Assembly: GCA_964579675.1 (NCBI GenBank)
Contig: CAZOIA010000036.1
Span: 1 to 35,228 of the forward strand
Length of the DNA: 35,228 bases
Source: CAZOIA01 sp964579675
GTDB lineage: Bacteria; Planctomycetota; Phycisphaerae; UBA1845; PWPN01
Direction of reading: 5' to 3'
Numbering within the stretch: the stretch's first letter is position 1; every line of letters begins with the position of its first letter. Positions 17,663 to 26,650 of the stretch are shown one piece after another. The notes below the pieces were generated by a model. The model was not told the DNA's origin and ran no database searches. It saw only the letters and a program-made list of their open reading frames with translations. The position numbers were made by a program, and so were the translations under genes.

Positions 17663-18634
17663 CTACTCCAGGTCAGGATTCACCGTTCCTTTCCACTGGG
17701 CCCGCCGGTAGGCCTCGGCGTGGCCGTCCATGAAGGCCAGGTTGAACTTACCCGACTCGAAACGGAGCGAACCCGCCCGGTCCTGCTTGGCTTCGGCAAA
17801 CGACCGGGTGGTGTTGTGGTACGGATACGACGGACACTTCATCTCACCATTGGTGGTAAATACCGACGTGGCTATGCCCCCGTATGCATTCGGCCAAGTG
17901 CCCACCAGCCTGGTGCCCCCGCGCCCCCTTGACTCCATGCAATACCACAGATCCGCGAGCGCCCATTCTCGCGAAGTGTGCTTGATCCGCCCGATCTTCT
18001 TGGGTGCATAGATGTTCTTCTGCCACGGTAGGAGATCCTCCCATGTTTGGTCCACGTTGAGGTGGCCAAAGTAGAGCGGCGGGTCCGTCCCGTAGTAGGG
18101 CGTAATCTGAGGGGTCTGCTCAGGCTCCGAGCCGATAATCGAGTTGGCCACGTAATGGGCTTTTGCCTGGTAATACCAGGCCTCGCCCTCGGTTGAGGCG
18201 ACCGAGATCCCGCTGGCGGTCGGGCAAGTCGCCACCTGATCCACCAGCTTTGCGTCCCTGCTCTTGCCGCCGATATAACGCGAGAGGAAGTAAGGCAGGT
18301 TCTGCTTGAACCAGCGTTCGTGACCGCTCTGGGCGAAGACCTCATAGCTGTTGTGGTACAAGAGCAGATGTGCCGCCCCGGGCAGGTATGATTTCTGATC
18401 CACCGTGTACATCATCATCGCGCTGCCTAGCTGCTTGAGGTTCGACAGGCACTGCGACGCCCGGGCGCTCTCGCGGGCCGCGGACAGCGAGGGCATCAGG
18501 ATAGCCAGCAGCAGGGCGATGATCGCCACCACCACCAGGACCTCGATGAGCGTAAACCCGGCCCGCCTGGCGCCGCAGCGCCCCGCACGGCGAGCCCCCC
18601 ATCCGCCAACCTGGCCCGTCGATCGAATCATCAT
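17663..18634 (-). CDS. Prepilin-type N-terminal cleavage/methylation protein (type II pseudopilin-like, H-X9-DG family)
   Basis: The start is one of two adjacent ATGs (18634 or 18631); GGAGTGAGCTGGATC lies just upstream. From 18634 the product is 323 residues. A basic leader ends in RRAG (Gly26) followed by FTLIEVLVVVAIIALLLAIL, the classical prepilin peptidase site with Glu31 at +5 and the hydrophobic pilin helix. The C-terminal region contains NLAFMDGHAEAYR, typical of the planctomycete H-X9-DG prepilin-like proteins often annotated DUF1559-like. These are numerous in planctomycete genomes; they are assumed to be processed by prepilin peptidase and displayed at the surface or in a type II-like apparatus, but function is largely unknown. 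It is divergent from the GntR/LacI regulator gene, with 538 bp between their starts. Confidence 0.9.
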   Translation of the reverse strand: MMIRSTGQVGGWGARRAGRCGARRAGFTLIEVLVVVAIIALLLAILMPSLSAARESARASQCLSNLKQLGSAMMMYTVDQKSYLPGAAHLLLYHNSYEVFAQSGHERWFKQNLPYFLSRYIGGKSRDAKLVDQVATCPTASGISVASTEGEAWYYQAKAHYVANSIIGSEPEQTPQITPYYGTDPPLYFGHLNVDQTWEDLLPWQKNIYAPKKIGRIKHTSREWALADLWYCMESRGRGGTRLVGTWPNAYGGIATSVFTTNGEMKCPSYPYHNTTRSFAEAKQDRAGSLRFESGKFNLAFMDGHAEAYRRAQWKGTVNPDLE

Positions 18635-18779
18635 GATCCAGCTCACTCCACTTGGAATCCGTGTCCGCACTCGCGAGCCTTTCCCGTTGCGGCGTCGCGC
18701 GTCAGGCACGTTTCCTCGCCCCCAGAAATCGCCCGGTCATGTGAGTACAATACCCGCAGGAAATCTGCCTCACACCACC

Positions 18780-18807
18780 AGTGTATCGGCTGGCATTCTC
18801 GTTGCAA
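18780..18807 (-). promoter_or_regulatory. Weak promoter candidate for the prepilin-like gene
   Basis: On the minus strand TTGCAA (18802-18807), a 16-nt spacer and TACACT (18780-18785) each match consensus at four of six positions. Confidence 0.25.
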
Positions 18808-18966
18808 GCAGTGCCGGCTTCTGCTGCTTCGACGGTTTCTACATGGTCGTCGGCCCAAGCGGCAAGAGCCGTCACCTCCAAGCAGCCATCCTACCACCGG
18901 ATGCCCCGGGTTGCAAGCAAGAATTGTCATGACGTGATGAAAAAAACTCTATCCAAATGCGGCGGC

Positions 18967-18994
18967 TTGCGAGCGCGGCGAAGCGTAAGATATT
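18967..18994 (+). promoter_or_regulatory. Weak promoter candidate for the GntR/LacI regulator
   Basis: TTGCGA (18967-18972), a 16-nt spacer and GATATT (18989-18994) match consensus at four of six positions each. It would give a leader of about 170 nt that includes the hairpin and T6 run. Confidence 0.25.
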
Positions 18995-19101
18995 ACAAAC
19001 AAAGGAGTTAAGAGGGTTTTTCCTGCATCACAGCATGATACCAGGGTGTGGGCCGGCGTTTCGGCCGAGCATAAGCGTAATCCGTTTAATGACAGGGGTT
19101 T

Positions 19102-19146
19102 ACGGGATTCTAGCCTTGTGGGACGAAGTCCCGTGACTTGTTTTTT
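19102..19146 (+). terminator. Terminator/attenuator-like structure in the regulator leader
   Basis: GGGAC (19120-19124) can pair with GTCCC (19128-19132); alternatively ACGGGA (19102-19107) can pair with TCCCGT (19129-19134). The two stems compete for the same bases. A T6 run follows at 19141-19146. It lies 26 bp before the ATG at 19173, so it could attenuate the regulator gene. Confidence 0.35.
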
Positions 19147-19172
19147 CATCGCGCCGTGCTTATCCTGGTGGT

Positions 19173-20348
19173 ATGAGCGACAACCGAGACCAGGAGGGAA
19201 ACGCCACCGGCTTCGCGGGCGCCCCCGAATTCCTGCATCGATCAGTTGCCGAAACGTTGCGGCGCCGGGTCACGGAAGGCAACTGGGGCGGCGGCTCAAA
19301 GCTGCCCGCCCTCCGCGAAATCGCGGACGAGTTCGACGTCAGCACGATGACGGTGCGCCGGGCCATCCGCACGCTGGAAGGCGAGGGTCACGTCTACCGG
19401 ATCGCTGGCGTCGGCGTATTCGTTCGCCCCACCCCTCCCACCAGGGCGGTTGCTCAGAAGATGCTCGCCTTTGCCGCCAGCGATCTGAGCAGCGGGTTCG
19501 AGATGGGCATTGCCCGGGGCGTTGAAAAAGCGTGTCAGGACCATGGGTGGGCGGTCCAGATCCTCGATGCCCAGCATGACCCCAGCCTGGAGGCGCGTAA
19601 CATGCTGCGTCTGCCGGGTTCCGGCTGCCGGGGAGCGCTCATTCTGCCCACCTGGGGCGATCCCAAGTGCGTCGAAACCTTGTTCAAGATACAAGCGAGC
19701 GACTTGCCGGTGGTCCTGGTTGACCGGATTCCGCTCGGCCTGAAGGCGGATCTGGTAGAGTCGGACCACGAGAAGGGGGCGTACCTGGCCACCAAGTACC
19801 TCCTTGAGCACGGTCACCGGCATGTGCTGATGTTGACTCCCCGCCCCGGGGTGTCGTCGCTGGCGGCGCGTATCCACGGGTATGAGCGGGCCCTGCGGGA
19901 CGCCGGGAAGGAGCCCTTGCCGGAGTGGAAGGTCTGGCTTGACCTGGAGGTCCAGGCCGCTGCCTTTCGCGAGAGCCGGAAGTGGTACGGCGGCTACCAG
20001 GCCATCCTGCCGGTGCTGAAGAAGCTCGAACCGCCGCTGGCGGTTTTTGCCGTCGATCCTTACACGGCCTGGGGAGTTTACGAGAGGTGCCGGGAACTTG
20101 GGCTCCGTATTCCCGACGACGTGTCCATCGTGGGGTGTGACGACTCGGAGATCGCCCTGGCCATGAGACCCCCGATCACCATCGTCTCACAACGCACGGA
20201 CGAGATCGGTCGAGCCGCCGTTGAGTTGTTGGAGCGGCGTCTTGAAACCGGCCCCCCCGAGACCGGATCGCGAAAAACGCTCTACCACACGATCATCGAT
20301 GTGGATCTCGTCGAGCGGCAATCCGTCGCTTCAGCGGATGGCGGTTGA
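19173..20348 (+). CDS. GntR-HTH / LacI-type sensor hybrid transcriptional regulator
   Basis: The 391-residue protein starts at an ATG with only a weak ribosome-binding site. Residues 20-86 form a GntR winged helix-turn-helix: SVAETLRRRV, then LPALREIADEFDVSTMTVR as the recognition region, then the wing ending GVGVFVRP. From about residue 95 the protein is a LacI/periplasmic-binding-protein-like sensor domain, with GFEMGIARGVEKA, GALILPTWGD, LPVVLVDRI, SLAARIHGYERAL, a VDPYTAW/FAVD segment and DDVSIVGCDDSE. This combination is known from regulators such as Bacillus AraR and is common in Planctomycetota; ligands are usually sugars. A palindrome overlapping a promoter lies 100 bp downstream of its stop and may be its operator. 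It is probably the local regulator of the plus-strand genes (inference). Confidence 0.9.
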   Translation: MSDNRDQEGNATGFAGAPEFLHRSVAETLRRRVTEGNWGGGSKLPALREIADEFDVSTMTVRRAIRTLEGEGHVYRIAGVGVFVRPTPPTRAVAQKMLAFAASDLSSGFEMGIARGVEKACQDHGWAVQILDAQHDPSLEARNMLRLPGSGCRGALILPTWGDPKCVETLFKIQASDLPVVLVDRIPLGLKADLVESDHEKGAYLATKYLLEHGHRHVLMLTPRPGVSSLAARIHGYERALRDAGKEPLPEWKVWLDLEVQAAAFRESRKWYGGYQAILPVLKKLEPPLAVFAVDPYTAWGVYERCRELGLRIPDDVSIVGCDDSEIALAMRPPITIVSQRTDEIGRAAVELLERRLETGPPETGSRKTLYHTIIDVDLVERQSVASADGG

Positions 20349-20446
20349 GCGACCAGTAACGTGCAAGCCGAGGTCATGGTGTCCCGGTGCCGCAATGAGC
20401 GCCAAGGCAAGGATCAGATCTTCACCTCCTGACGCAGGATCGGGCC

Positions 20447-20460
20447 CTTACAGTTGTAAG
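20447..20460. promoter_or_regulatory. Palindromic operator candidate
   Basis: CTTACA-GT-TGTAAG is a perfect inverted repeat with a 2-bp centre. It overlaps the -35 hexamer of the promoter candidate for the NHL gene and lies just after the GntR/LacI gene. Position and symmetry suit a repressor site. Confidence 0.45.
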
Positions 20461-20483
20461 TGCCGCCCGGCCCGTGGTACGAT
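20454..20483 (+). promoter_or_regulatory. Promoter candidate for the NHL-amidase genes
   Basis: TTGTAA (20454-20459) is followed after 18 nt by TACGAT (20478-20483). Transcription would start near 20490, about 75 nt before the ATG at 20565. Confidence 0.4.
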
Positions 20484-20564
20484 TGTAGGGTCGCGTTGTG
20501 GTATCACACGCAGGTCGAGCTGCGCCAGAGGGGACGTCACGGTTGACGGGAGGTGGACGCGATC

Positions 20565-23072
20565 ATGTCGTGCTGGCACGCGTCGTGGACCGTTGCATCG
20601 TGCCTGACCGCTGCCGTTGCGGGCGTTGCTGGGAGCGGGAACGCGGCGGCCGGTGGTACCGGCGGCGGCATCGCCGATGACATCGCCGACGTCGTCCTGG
20701 GCCAGGCGGACATGGCGTATCCCTTTGCCAACCGGACCGATGCCCGCGGCGTCGTCCGGCCGTCCTCCGTTGCCGTGGATACAAGTGCCACGCCCTATCG
20801 CCTCTACGTCGTCGATACCGGGAACCGGCGGGTGTTGGGATACAAGGCGCCGCTGGCCTCGGAAAGACCGGTCCGGGCCGATCTGGTCATCGGCCAGCCG
20901 GATCCTTATTGTGGATTCTTTAACGAAACGGAAGCTGGGGCGGCACGATTGCTCACGCCCCTGTGCGCGGCGGTCGATGCCGAGGGGAATCTTTACGTCT
21001 CTGACGCGGGCTACCATCGGATCCTGGAGTTCGACCGGCCTTTCGAGACCGACACGAGAGCGGACCGGGTCTTCGGACAAGGTGAGAGTTTGGACGCCTT
21101 CGGCCCCAATCAAGGCGGCATTTCAGCCCGCTCGCTCGCCTTTCCCAATGGCATCTGTGTCGATCAGCGGACGGGTAACTTGTGGGTGGCCGACGCCGGC
21201 AATAACCGGGTGCTGTGCTATTTCGCTCCAATGACCACCGATCGCGTCGCTGACCTGGTGATCGGGCAAAGAGACTTCAACACCATTCTGATCAATGCCG
21301 GTGGTATCAGCGCCCAATCGCTGTACGGCCCGATGGACGTGGCCTTGTCTGCTGATGATGTCATCGTATCGGACAGCGGAAACAAACGAGTTCTGATTTA
21401 CGAGGATCCCCTCCGCACCGGCGTCACGGCCGATCACGTCCTCGGTCAGGATGGTTCGTTCCAGACCGCCAAGCAAGGCTGCGGCCCTTTCCGATTTGGC
21501 TTTCCCACCGCACTCACGGCCGGCGCGTCAGGCCCGGCCGGTTCCCCGACCCGCATCCTGGTCTCCGACAGCGGTAACAACCGAATACTCATGTTTGATC
21601 GGCCGGGATCAGAGACTTCCTATCCGACCGGATTGGACAATAGGCTGCGGCGCATGCTTGTCCTGCCGGGGCCGAGGAGTCTTCAGCCGATCGGATTATG
21701 GGGACAAGGGGAAAACCTCCATACCGGAGAACCGAACTTCAGGGGACCCGGCCCCGGGGCCTTGTCCTACCCGACCGGGATGGCGGTTGCTCCGGACGGA
21801 ATGTTGTGGGTAGCCGACCGGGACAACCACAGGGTTCTCGGCTTCGACAACGGGGTCCGGGGCGATCGCGCCGCAGATCACGTCATCGGTCAGATAGACC
21901 TGCGCCGGGGGACGCCGAACTTCGTGGACGGCCTGTGCTTCTCGAGCCCCAGAGACGTGGCCATCGACCGTTGCGTTCAGCCGAATCGCCTCTATGTATG
22001 CGACTTCGACAACAACCGTATCCTTGGATATGCGTCCACGAAAGACCTCGGCCCCCAGGCCCAGCCTTCACTGGTCATCGGTCAACCGGACGTCTGGTCA
22101 GACACTCCCGGAGCAGGGCCGGCGGGTCTATTTCTGCCCACCGCGATTGCGGTAGACTCAGCCGGCGGGCTTTTCGCGGTCGATCGTGAGAACAATCGGG
22201 TCCTCTGGTTCAAGGACCCGTTCAGGACGGATACGATCGCGGACCGGGTCTTTGGCCAACCGGATCTCGAATCGACGGCGCCCAACTGCGGCGGCATCTC
22301 GGCCAGGTCGCTGAACCGCCCCGAGGGCGTCGCCGTGGACAACCGGGGGAATCTCTACCTCGCCGATACGCGCAATCACCGGATCCTCCGCTTCGACCAG
22401 GCCATCCGAACCGACGCCGTCGCGGACGCGGTTTGGGGGCAGCTCGGAAGCTTCACCACCTCGGCGGAATATGCGGGAATCGGTGTGCGGGCTGATACGT
22501 TATCATATCCCTTCGGTCTTGACATCAATCCCAACGGGCTCCTCGTTGCCGCCGATACGAACAATCATCGCGTGCTTCTCTTTGACACGAAAGCGGACGA
22601 TCCCTTTACCGCCAAGAAGGTCTTTGGCCAGGGCCAAGACTTCTCCAGCCACCGGGATAACCTGAGCGGCTGTTCCGCCTCCAGCCTGAGCGGCCCGGAA
22701 GGCGTTGCCTTCTGGCGGAAAGGATTGTTGGCGACTGACACGGCCAATTGCCGGATGCTGTTCTATGACGATCTTCTGTCAAGCGGCGATAGGGCGAGTT
22801 ACGTTTACGGGCAATTCGGCTCGTTCGAGAAGAACCGGCGGGGTATGGGATTGACCGGTTCCCGGAACCTGTGGTTTCCCTCCGGCATAGATGTGGACAG
22901 CCAAGGAAACCTTTACGTCGCGGACCGAGAACAGAGCCGGGTTCTCATCTTTCAAGCCAGTAGTATGCGGGTCGGGAAAAAGAGTCCGTCCACCCTTTCT
23001 GGAGGTGCCGACAGATGTGGAACATCATCTGCAACAACAGTCTTGTCAAATCAGCCATCATTGCCTGGATAA
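20565..23072 (+). CDS. Secreted NHL-repeat beta-propeller protein
   Basis: The ATG at 20565 follows GGGAGGTGG by a normal spacing and begins a signal peptide (cleavage near GNAAA, residue 29). The 835-residue protein is built almost wholly of NHL-type repeats. Each repeat has a P-x-G-(I/V)-A-V-D strand, a GNLYVAD-like strand, an N-(H/N)-R-(I/V)-L turn and a closing V-x-GQ motif. I count twelve GQ closures, for example VVLGQADM, RVFGQPDL and YVYGQFGS. That would suit two six-bladed propellers. Such proteins bind protein or carbohydrate partners; no catalytic residues are evident. Unlike the large neighbours it has no dockerin-like tail: the last repeat is followed by about 30 residues of low-complexity sequence. 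Its 3' end overlaps the next gene by 58 bp, implying co-transcription. Confidence 0.85.
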   Translation: MSCWHASWTVASCLTAAVAGVAGSGNAAAGGTGGGIADDIADVVLGQADMAYPFANRTDARGVVRPSSVAVDTSATPYRLYVVDTGNRRVLGYKAPLASERPVRADLVIGQPDPYCGFFNETEAGAARLLTPLCAAVDAEGNLYVSDAGYHRILEFDRPFETDTRADRVFGQGESLDAFGPNQGGISARSLAFPNGICVDQRTGNLWVADAGNNRVLCYFAPMTTDRVADLVIGQRDFNTILINAGGISAQSLYGPMDVALSADDVIVSDSGNKRVLIYEDPLRTGVTADHVLGQDGSFQTAKQGCGPFRFGFPTALTAGASGPAGSPTRILVSDSGNNRILMFDRPGSETSYPTGLDNRLRRMLVLPGPRSLQPIGLWGQGENLHTGEPNFRGPGPGALSYPTGMAVAPDGMLWVADRDNHRVLGFDNGVRGDRAADHVIGQIDLRRGTPNFVDGLCFSSPRDVAIDRCVQPNRLYVCDFDNNRILGYASTKDLGPQAQPSLVIGQPDVWSDTPGAGPAGLFLPTAIAVDSAGGLFAVDRENNRVLWFKDPFRTDTIADRVFGQPDLESTAPNCGGISARSLNRPEGVAVDNRGNLYLADTRNHRILRFDQAIRTDAVADAVWGQLGSFTTSAEYAGIGVRADTLSYPFGLDINPNGLLVAADTNNHRVLLFDTKADDPFTAKKVFGQGQDFSSHRDNLSGCSASSLSGPEGVAFWRKGLLATDTANCRMLFYDDLLSSGDRASYVYGQFGSFEKNRRGMGLTGSRNLWFPSGIDVDSQGNLYVADREQSRVLIFQASSMRVGKKSPSTLSGGADRCGTSSATTVLSNQPSLPG

Positions 23073-26000
23073 TGGTCCTTCTTGCCCCCCGGGCCTCCAT
23101 GGCTCATGTGGGCCACACGGAAAGCGAACGAATACAACTGAGTGGACCTCATCCCGACAAGGCAGCCCTGGAAGCGGCTTTCGAGCAGGCAGCGTCGGAT
23201 TACGGCGTACCCGCAGCGATTCTGAAAGCGGTTGCCTTTCAGGAGTCCAGATGGGTGCATTCGGGCCCGACGATTGACTATGGCTATGGCATCATGCACC
23301 TGGTGAACAACGGTTACAGCCGGACATTGCTCGAAGCGGCGGCGATCACGGGCCTATCGGTAGAGGAACTGAAGACAGGCCCCATCGAGAACATTCGCGG
23401 CGGCGCCGCCCTAATCGCTCGATACGCAGCAGAAACCGTCGGCAAGCCCGAAACGCTGGAGGACTACTGGGAAGCCCTCAAGAGATTCAGTGGATTGCTC
23501 AAGGAAACCCAGGCCAAACAGGCTCAGGAGTACTACCGGATCATGGCCGACGGGGCGGCGGCCACGAACAACCTGGGCATGGAGATCAACCTTGCGCCAG
23601 TGCCCATCAATATGGACAGGATAGGCGAAGGGCTGCAGGAAGGTCAAAGCGAATCGACGGACTATGGCCCGGCGATCTGGAATCCGGCCGATCCGTCCAA
23701 TTACTCAACCTATCGCGGAGTGAGCATTGACCGTTGGGTGAACCACTGGATAGGCGCGGGGACCTACGCCGGGACGATCTCATGGTTCAAGAATCCCAGC
23801 TCCAACGTCAGTGCCCATTTCGTGATCCGCAAGAGCGACGGCGAACTCACGCAGATGGTGCGTATCGCTCACAAGGCCTGGCACTGCGGGAACTGGAACG
23901 CCCGCTCGATCGGCATTGAGCACGAAGCCACCCCCAGCAACCCCTGGCCGACCAGCCCCTCCAGCCCCATGCTCGTCAACTCCGCCAACTGTTGCAGCTA
24001 CTTCTGCAACCAGTACGGCATACCGAAGACGCGGACGTACATTGTCGGTCACAACGAGGTTCCCGGCAGTTCAACCGCTTGTCCCGGGCCATTGCCCTGG
24101 GACACGTACATGCAATTAGTGACCGGCACCCCTCCTCCGCCCGCCTGGGACGCCACCTTCGTCGCCGAGTCCTACCCTGGGAGCATCGAGGCGGGGCAGA
24201 CCGCGATCGTGTGGGCGGAGTTCACCAATACCGGGACCGACGCCTGGCACCACGATGAGACCTTCCTCGGCACGACCGACCCCCAGGATCGGTCGAGCCC
24301 CTTCTGCAACATCCCCAACTGGGATTCCTGCAACCGCCCCACGGAGGTCGATCAGTGGGAGGTCACCAACGGCCAGGTCGGACGTTTCACCTTCATCATC
24401 CTTGCCCCGGATACCCCGGGAACCTACGTCGAGAACTACAAGCTGGTGCGCGAGGGCATCACCTGGTTCGGGCCCACCATTTCCTGGACTATTAACGTCA
24501 CCGCCAGCCTGGGCAACCTTACCGGCACCGTCACCAACGCTTCCAACGGGGCGCCCATCGTCGGGGCCGCCGTGTCCCTGAGCGGCGTGGGCGACACGAC
24601 CACCAACGGCTCGGGCGTCTACAACTTCAACAACCTCGATGCCGGCAGCTACACCGTCTCGGTTACCGCCGCCGGATTCAACCCCGACAGTGACGCCGTC
24701 AACATCAACGCCGGCGCGACGACCACGAAGAACTTCGCCCTGACCCCTTCGGATACGGAACCTCCCTCCACGCCAACCGGGCTGAGCGCGAACCCCACCG
24801 GCCCGACCACGGTGGAGCTGAGCTGGAACCCGTCATCGGACAACGTCGGCGTGGTGGGATACGACGTTCGCCGGGACAGCACCATCATCGGGTCGAGCCC
24901 GACGGCCGGCTATACCGACAACTCGGCCACCCCGGACACCACCCACACCTACGAGGTGCGAGCCAGAGATGCAGTGCCGAATTACTCCGGGTGGAGTGAC
25001 CCCGCCACGGCCACCACGCCCGCGCTTCCCCCGCAACCCACCGTAGTGTTCTCGGACGGCTTCGACGGGAACCTCGACAACTGGAGCCAAGGGGGCAGCG
25101 CCTTCGCCTACAGCGCTTCGGTCAACCACGGCACCTACCCCGGGGGCGGGGCGGCGTACTGCGGAGTTGAAGAGGCCGACCAGATGCACCATCTTTTCGC
25201 CCGGCCGTTCGCGCAGGGCACCGTCACCGGCTGGTTCTGGGACGGAAAGGGCGGTTGGAAATCCGGTGTCTGCGGCTGGACCTATCGGCAATCGCTGTGC
25301 CTGCGGGACCCGGACGGGGCGGCCAAGATGTACCTGGACAACTGCTTCAACCAGGCCGTCTCCAATTCAGACTACTTCTGGCGAACCGTGTCGGAAAGCG
25401 GCAACTCGGGTTCCGTCACGTACGGCACCCGGAACCCGAACACCGACTGCAACGGGGCGTGGATCTTCTTCGAGACTGCGGTGACACCCAATGCCCCGGG
25501 TGCCTCCCCGCCGGGAGCCGCCGTCTTCAAGGTCACCGATGGCGCTGGAACCTCGACCGCCAACGCGGAGCTGCCACCTGAGTTCGCCGATTACGGTATT
25601 GGCCGGATCACGCTCGGACTGGGCTACTCCTCGCACGGAGAGAGCTTCTGGGACGACGTGGCGTTCGTGGCCATGCCGCCGGACATCCCGTCAATGGACG
25701 CCCCGACGGTTGTTTCCACCTCCCAGATCGTCTGGAGCTTCAGCCCCGCCGATGACAACTTCTTCGGCTGGGACCTGGCTGATGACGGCGGGACGATCCT
25801 TTCTGCCCAGTATCCCGCCGCCGGCTGGCTGAACCGGAACGCAACCGCCTGGACCGAGAGCGGCCTCACCGCCAACACCGAGTACATGCGCAAAGTCAAG
25901 GCATGGAACGGCACGCTCCACAGCGCGTATGCTCAGGCGGTCTGTGCCTGCACGCTTTCCGTGCCGCCCGCGGCCGGCAGCGTCACGCCCGATAACGATC

Positions 26001-26476
26001 CGGTCTGCGCCGGCGACATGGTGACCTGGGCTGCCGAAGGTGGCTTCGGTCCGGGCAAGGTGCAGTATTACAGCTACGCCTGGGATCAGAGCGCCGGCCA
26101 TGACTTCACCGGCTCCGAGCCCGTCTGGTCGAACGGAACCATCAGCCTGCAGGCTTCGGAGCCTGGCACATGGTATCTCCACGTGCAGGGCCTCAACGCG
26201 GCGGACGTGCCCAATGGCACGTTCGACTACGCCGTTACCGCCGAGGATTGTGCGGCCCTTGCCCCCGCTGATTTCGACGAGGACGGTGACGTTGATATGG
26301 AAGACTTCGGGCATCTGCAGGTCTGTCTGACCGGGACGTCGATTCCGCAGCACGAATCCGACTGCCAGGACGCGAGGCTGGATGAGGACTTGGACGTCGA
26401 TCAGGAAGACATGGCCATCTTCCTGGGCTGCCTGACCGGGGCCAACATACCGGCCGACCCGGGCTGCGCGGACTGA
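23015..26476 (+). CDS. Bifunctional lysozyme-like / N-acetylmuramoyl-L-alanine amidase with dockerin-like tail
   Basis: The ATG at 23015 lies inside the end of the NHL gene and has a good GGAGGTG upstream; the signal peptide ends near SMA (residue 30). Domains of the 1153-residue protein: lysozyme/SLT-like (45-180) with probable catalytic Glu77 in AVAFQESRW; Amidase_2 (215-370) with predicted zinc ligands His244, His346 (VGHNEVPG) and Cys356 (TACPG), plus AWHCGNWN and IGIEHEA; an NBR1-type Ig-like domain (378-490); carboxypeptidase-regulatory-like (505-585); FN3 (590-680); an unrecognised beta-rich domain (685-890); FN3-like and Ig-like domains (890-1080); dockerin-like pair (1083-1153). Both enzymatic halves point to peptidoglycan: glycan cleavage and release of stem peptides. 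The His/His/Cys set is that of T7 lysozyme, unlike the His/His/Asp of the AmpD-type protein at 8081-9061. It acts outside the cell. Confidence 0.9.
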   Translation: MWNIICNNSLVKSAIIAWIMVLLAPRASMAHVGHTESERIQLSGPHPDKAALEAAFEQAASDYGVPAAILKAVAFQESRWVHSGPTIDYGYGIMHLVNNGYSRTLLEAAAITGLSVEELKTGPIENIRGGAALIARYAAETVGKPETLEDYWEALKRFSGLLKETQAKQAQEYYRIMADGAAATNNLGMEINLAPVPINMDRIGEGLQEGQSESTDYGPAIWNPADPSNYSTYRGVSIDRWVNHWIGAGTYAGTISWFKNPSSNVSAHFVIRKSDGELTQMVRIAHKAWHCGNWNARSIGIEHEATPSNPWPTSPSSPMLVNSANCCSYFCNQYGIPKTRTYIVGHNEVPGSSTACPGPLPWDTYMQLVTGTPPPPAWDATFVAESYPGSIEAGQTAIVWAEFTNTGTDAWHHDETFLGTTDPQDRSSPFCNIPNWDSCNRPTEVDQWEVTNGQVGRFTFIILAPDTPGTYVENYKLVREGITWFGPTISWTINVTASLGNLTGTVTNASNGAPIVGAAVSLSGVGDTTTNGSGVYNFNNLDAGSYTVSVTAAGFNPDSDAVNINAGATTTKNFALTPSDTEPPSTPTGLSANPTGPTTVELSWNPSSDNVGVVGYDVRRDSTIIGSSPTAGYTDNSATPDTTHTYEVRARDAVPNYSGWSDPATATTPALPPQPTVVFSDGFDGNLDNWSQGGSAFAYSASVNHGTYPGGGAAYCGVEEADQMHHLFARPFAQGTVTGWFWDGKGGWKSGVCGWTYRQSLCLRDPDGAAKMYLDNCFNQAVSNSDYFWRTVSESGNSGSVTYGTRNPNTDCNGAWIFFETAVTPNAPGASPPGAAVFKVTDGAGTSTANAELPPEFADYGIGRITLGLGYSSHGESFWDDVAFVAMPPDIPSMDAPTVVSTSQIVWSFSPADDNFFGWDLADDGGTILSAQYPAAGWLNRNATAWTESGLTANTEYMRKVKAWNGTLHSAYAQAVCACTLSVPPAAGSVTPDNDPVCAGDMVTWAAEGGFGPGKVQYYSYAWDQSAGHDFTGSEPVWSNGTISLQASEPGTWYLHVQGLNAADVPNGTFDYAVTAEDCAALAPADFDEDGDVDMEDFGHLQVCLTGTSIPQHESDCQDARLDEDLDVDQEDMAIFLGCLTGANIPADPGCAD

Positions 26477-26526
26477 GGTGCCAATGCACCGGTGCCCCGT
26501 GATCCTGAACATTGGAGCACACGAGG

Positions 26527-26556
26527 TTGCCCTCGGGGCCCCTTATTGGATATGAT
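26527..26556 (+). promoter_or_regulatory. Promoter candidate for the GHL10 gene at 26651-28672
   Basis: TTGCCC (26527-26532), an 18-nt spacer and TATGAT (26551-26556) lie about 95 nt before the start codon in the gap after the amidase gene. Confidence 0.4.
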
Positions 26557-26650
26557 TGAGTAACGCGGAGAACGCCCTCGGAATCAACGACTCCCCAGTG
26601 GATCCGGCGTCGAGGATGCCCGGTGCGTCTCCGTCATGGAGCCAAGCCTT

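Larger units (their letters stand above)
18635..19172. other. Divergent regulatory region between prepilin-like and GntR/LacI genes
   Basis: These 538 bp contain no convincing gene. They hold weak promoter candidates in both directions (18780-18807 minus, 18967-18994 plus), an A7 run, a GGCCG/CGGCC hairpin (19051-19066) and a terminator-like structure shortly before the regulator start (19102-19146). A 33-codon ATG frame at 19035-19136 overlaps that structure but has no near Shine-Dalgarno. Confidence 0.4.

Noticed and set aside
19035..19136. 33-codon leader peptide before the regulator
   Set aside because: The AAAGGAG at 19001-19007 is too far from the ATG, and the peptide shows no run of a single amino acid that would suggest attenuation control.
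23015..23072. Frameshift that splits one NHL-amidase gene
   Set aside because: The amidase has its own ribosome-binding site and signal peptide, so two genes are more likely than one broken gene.
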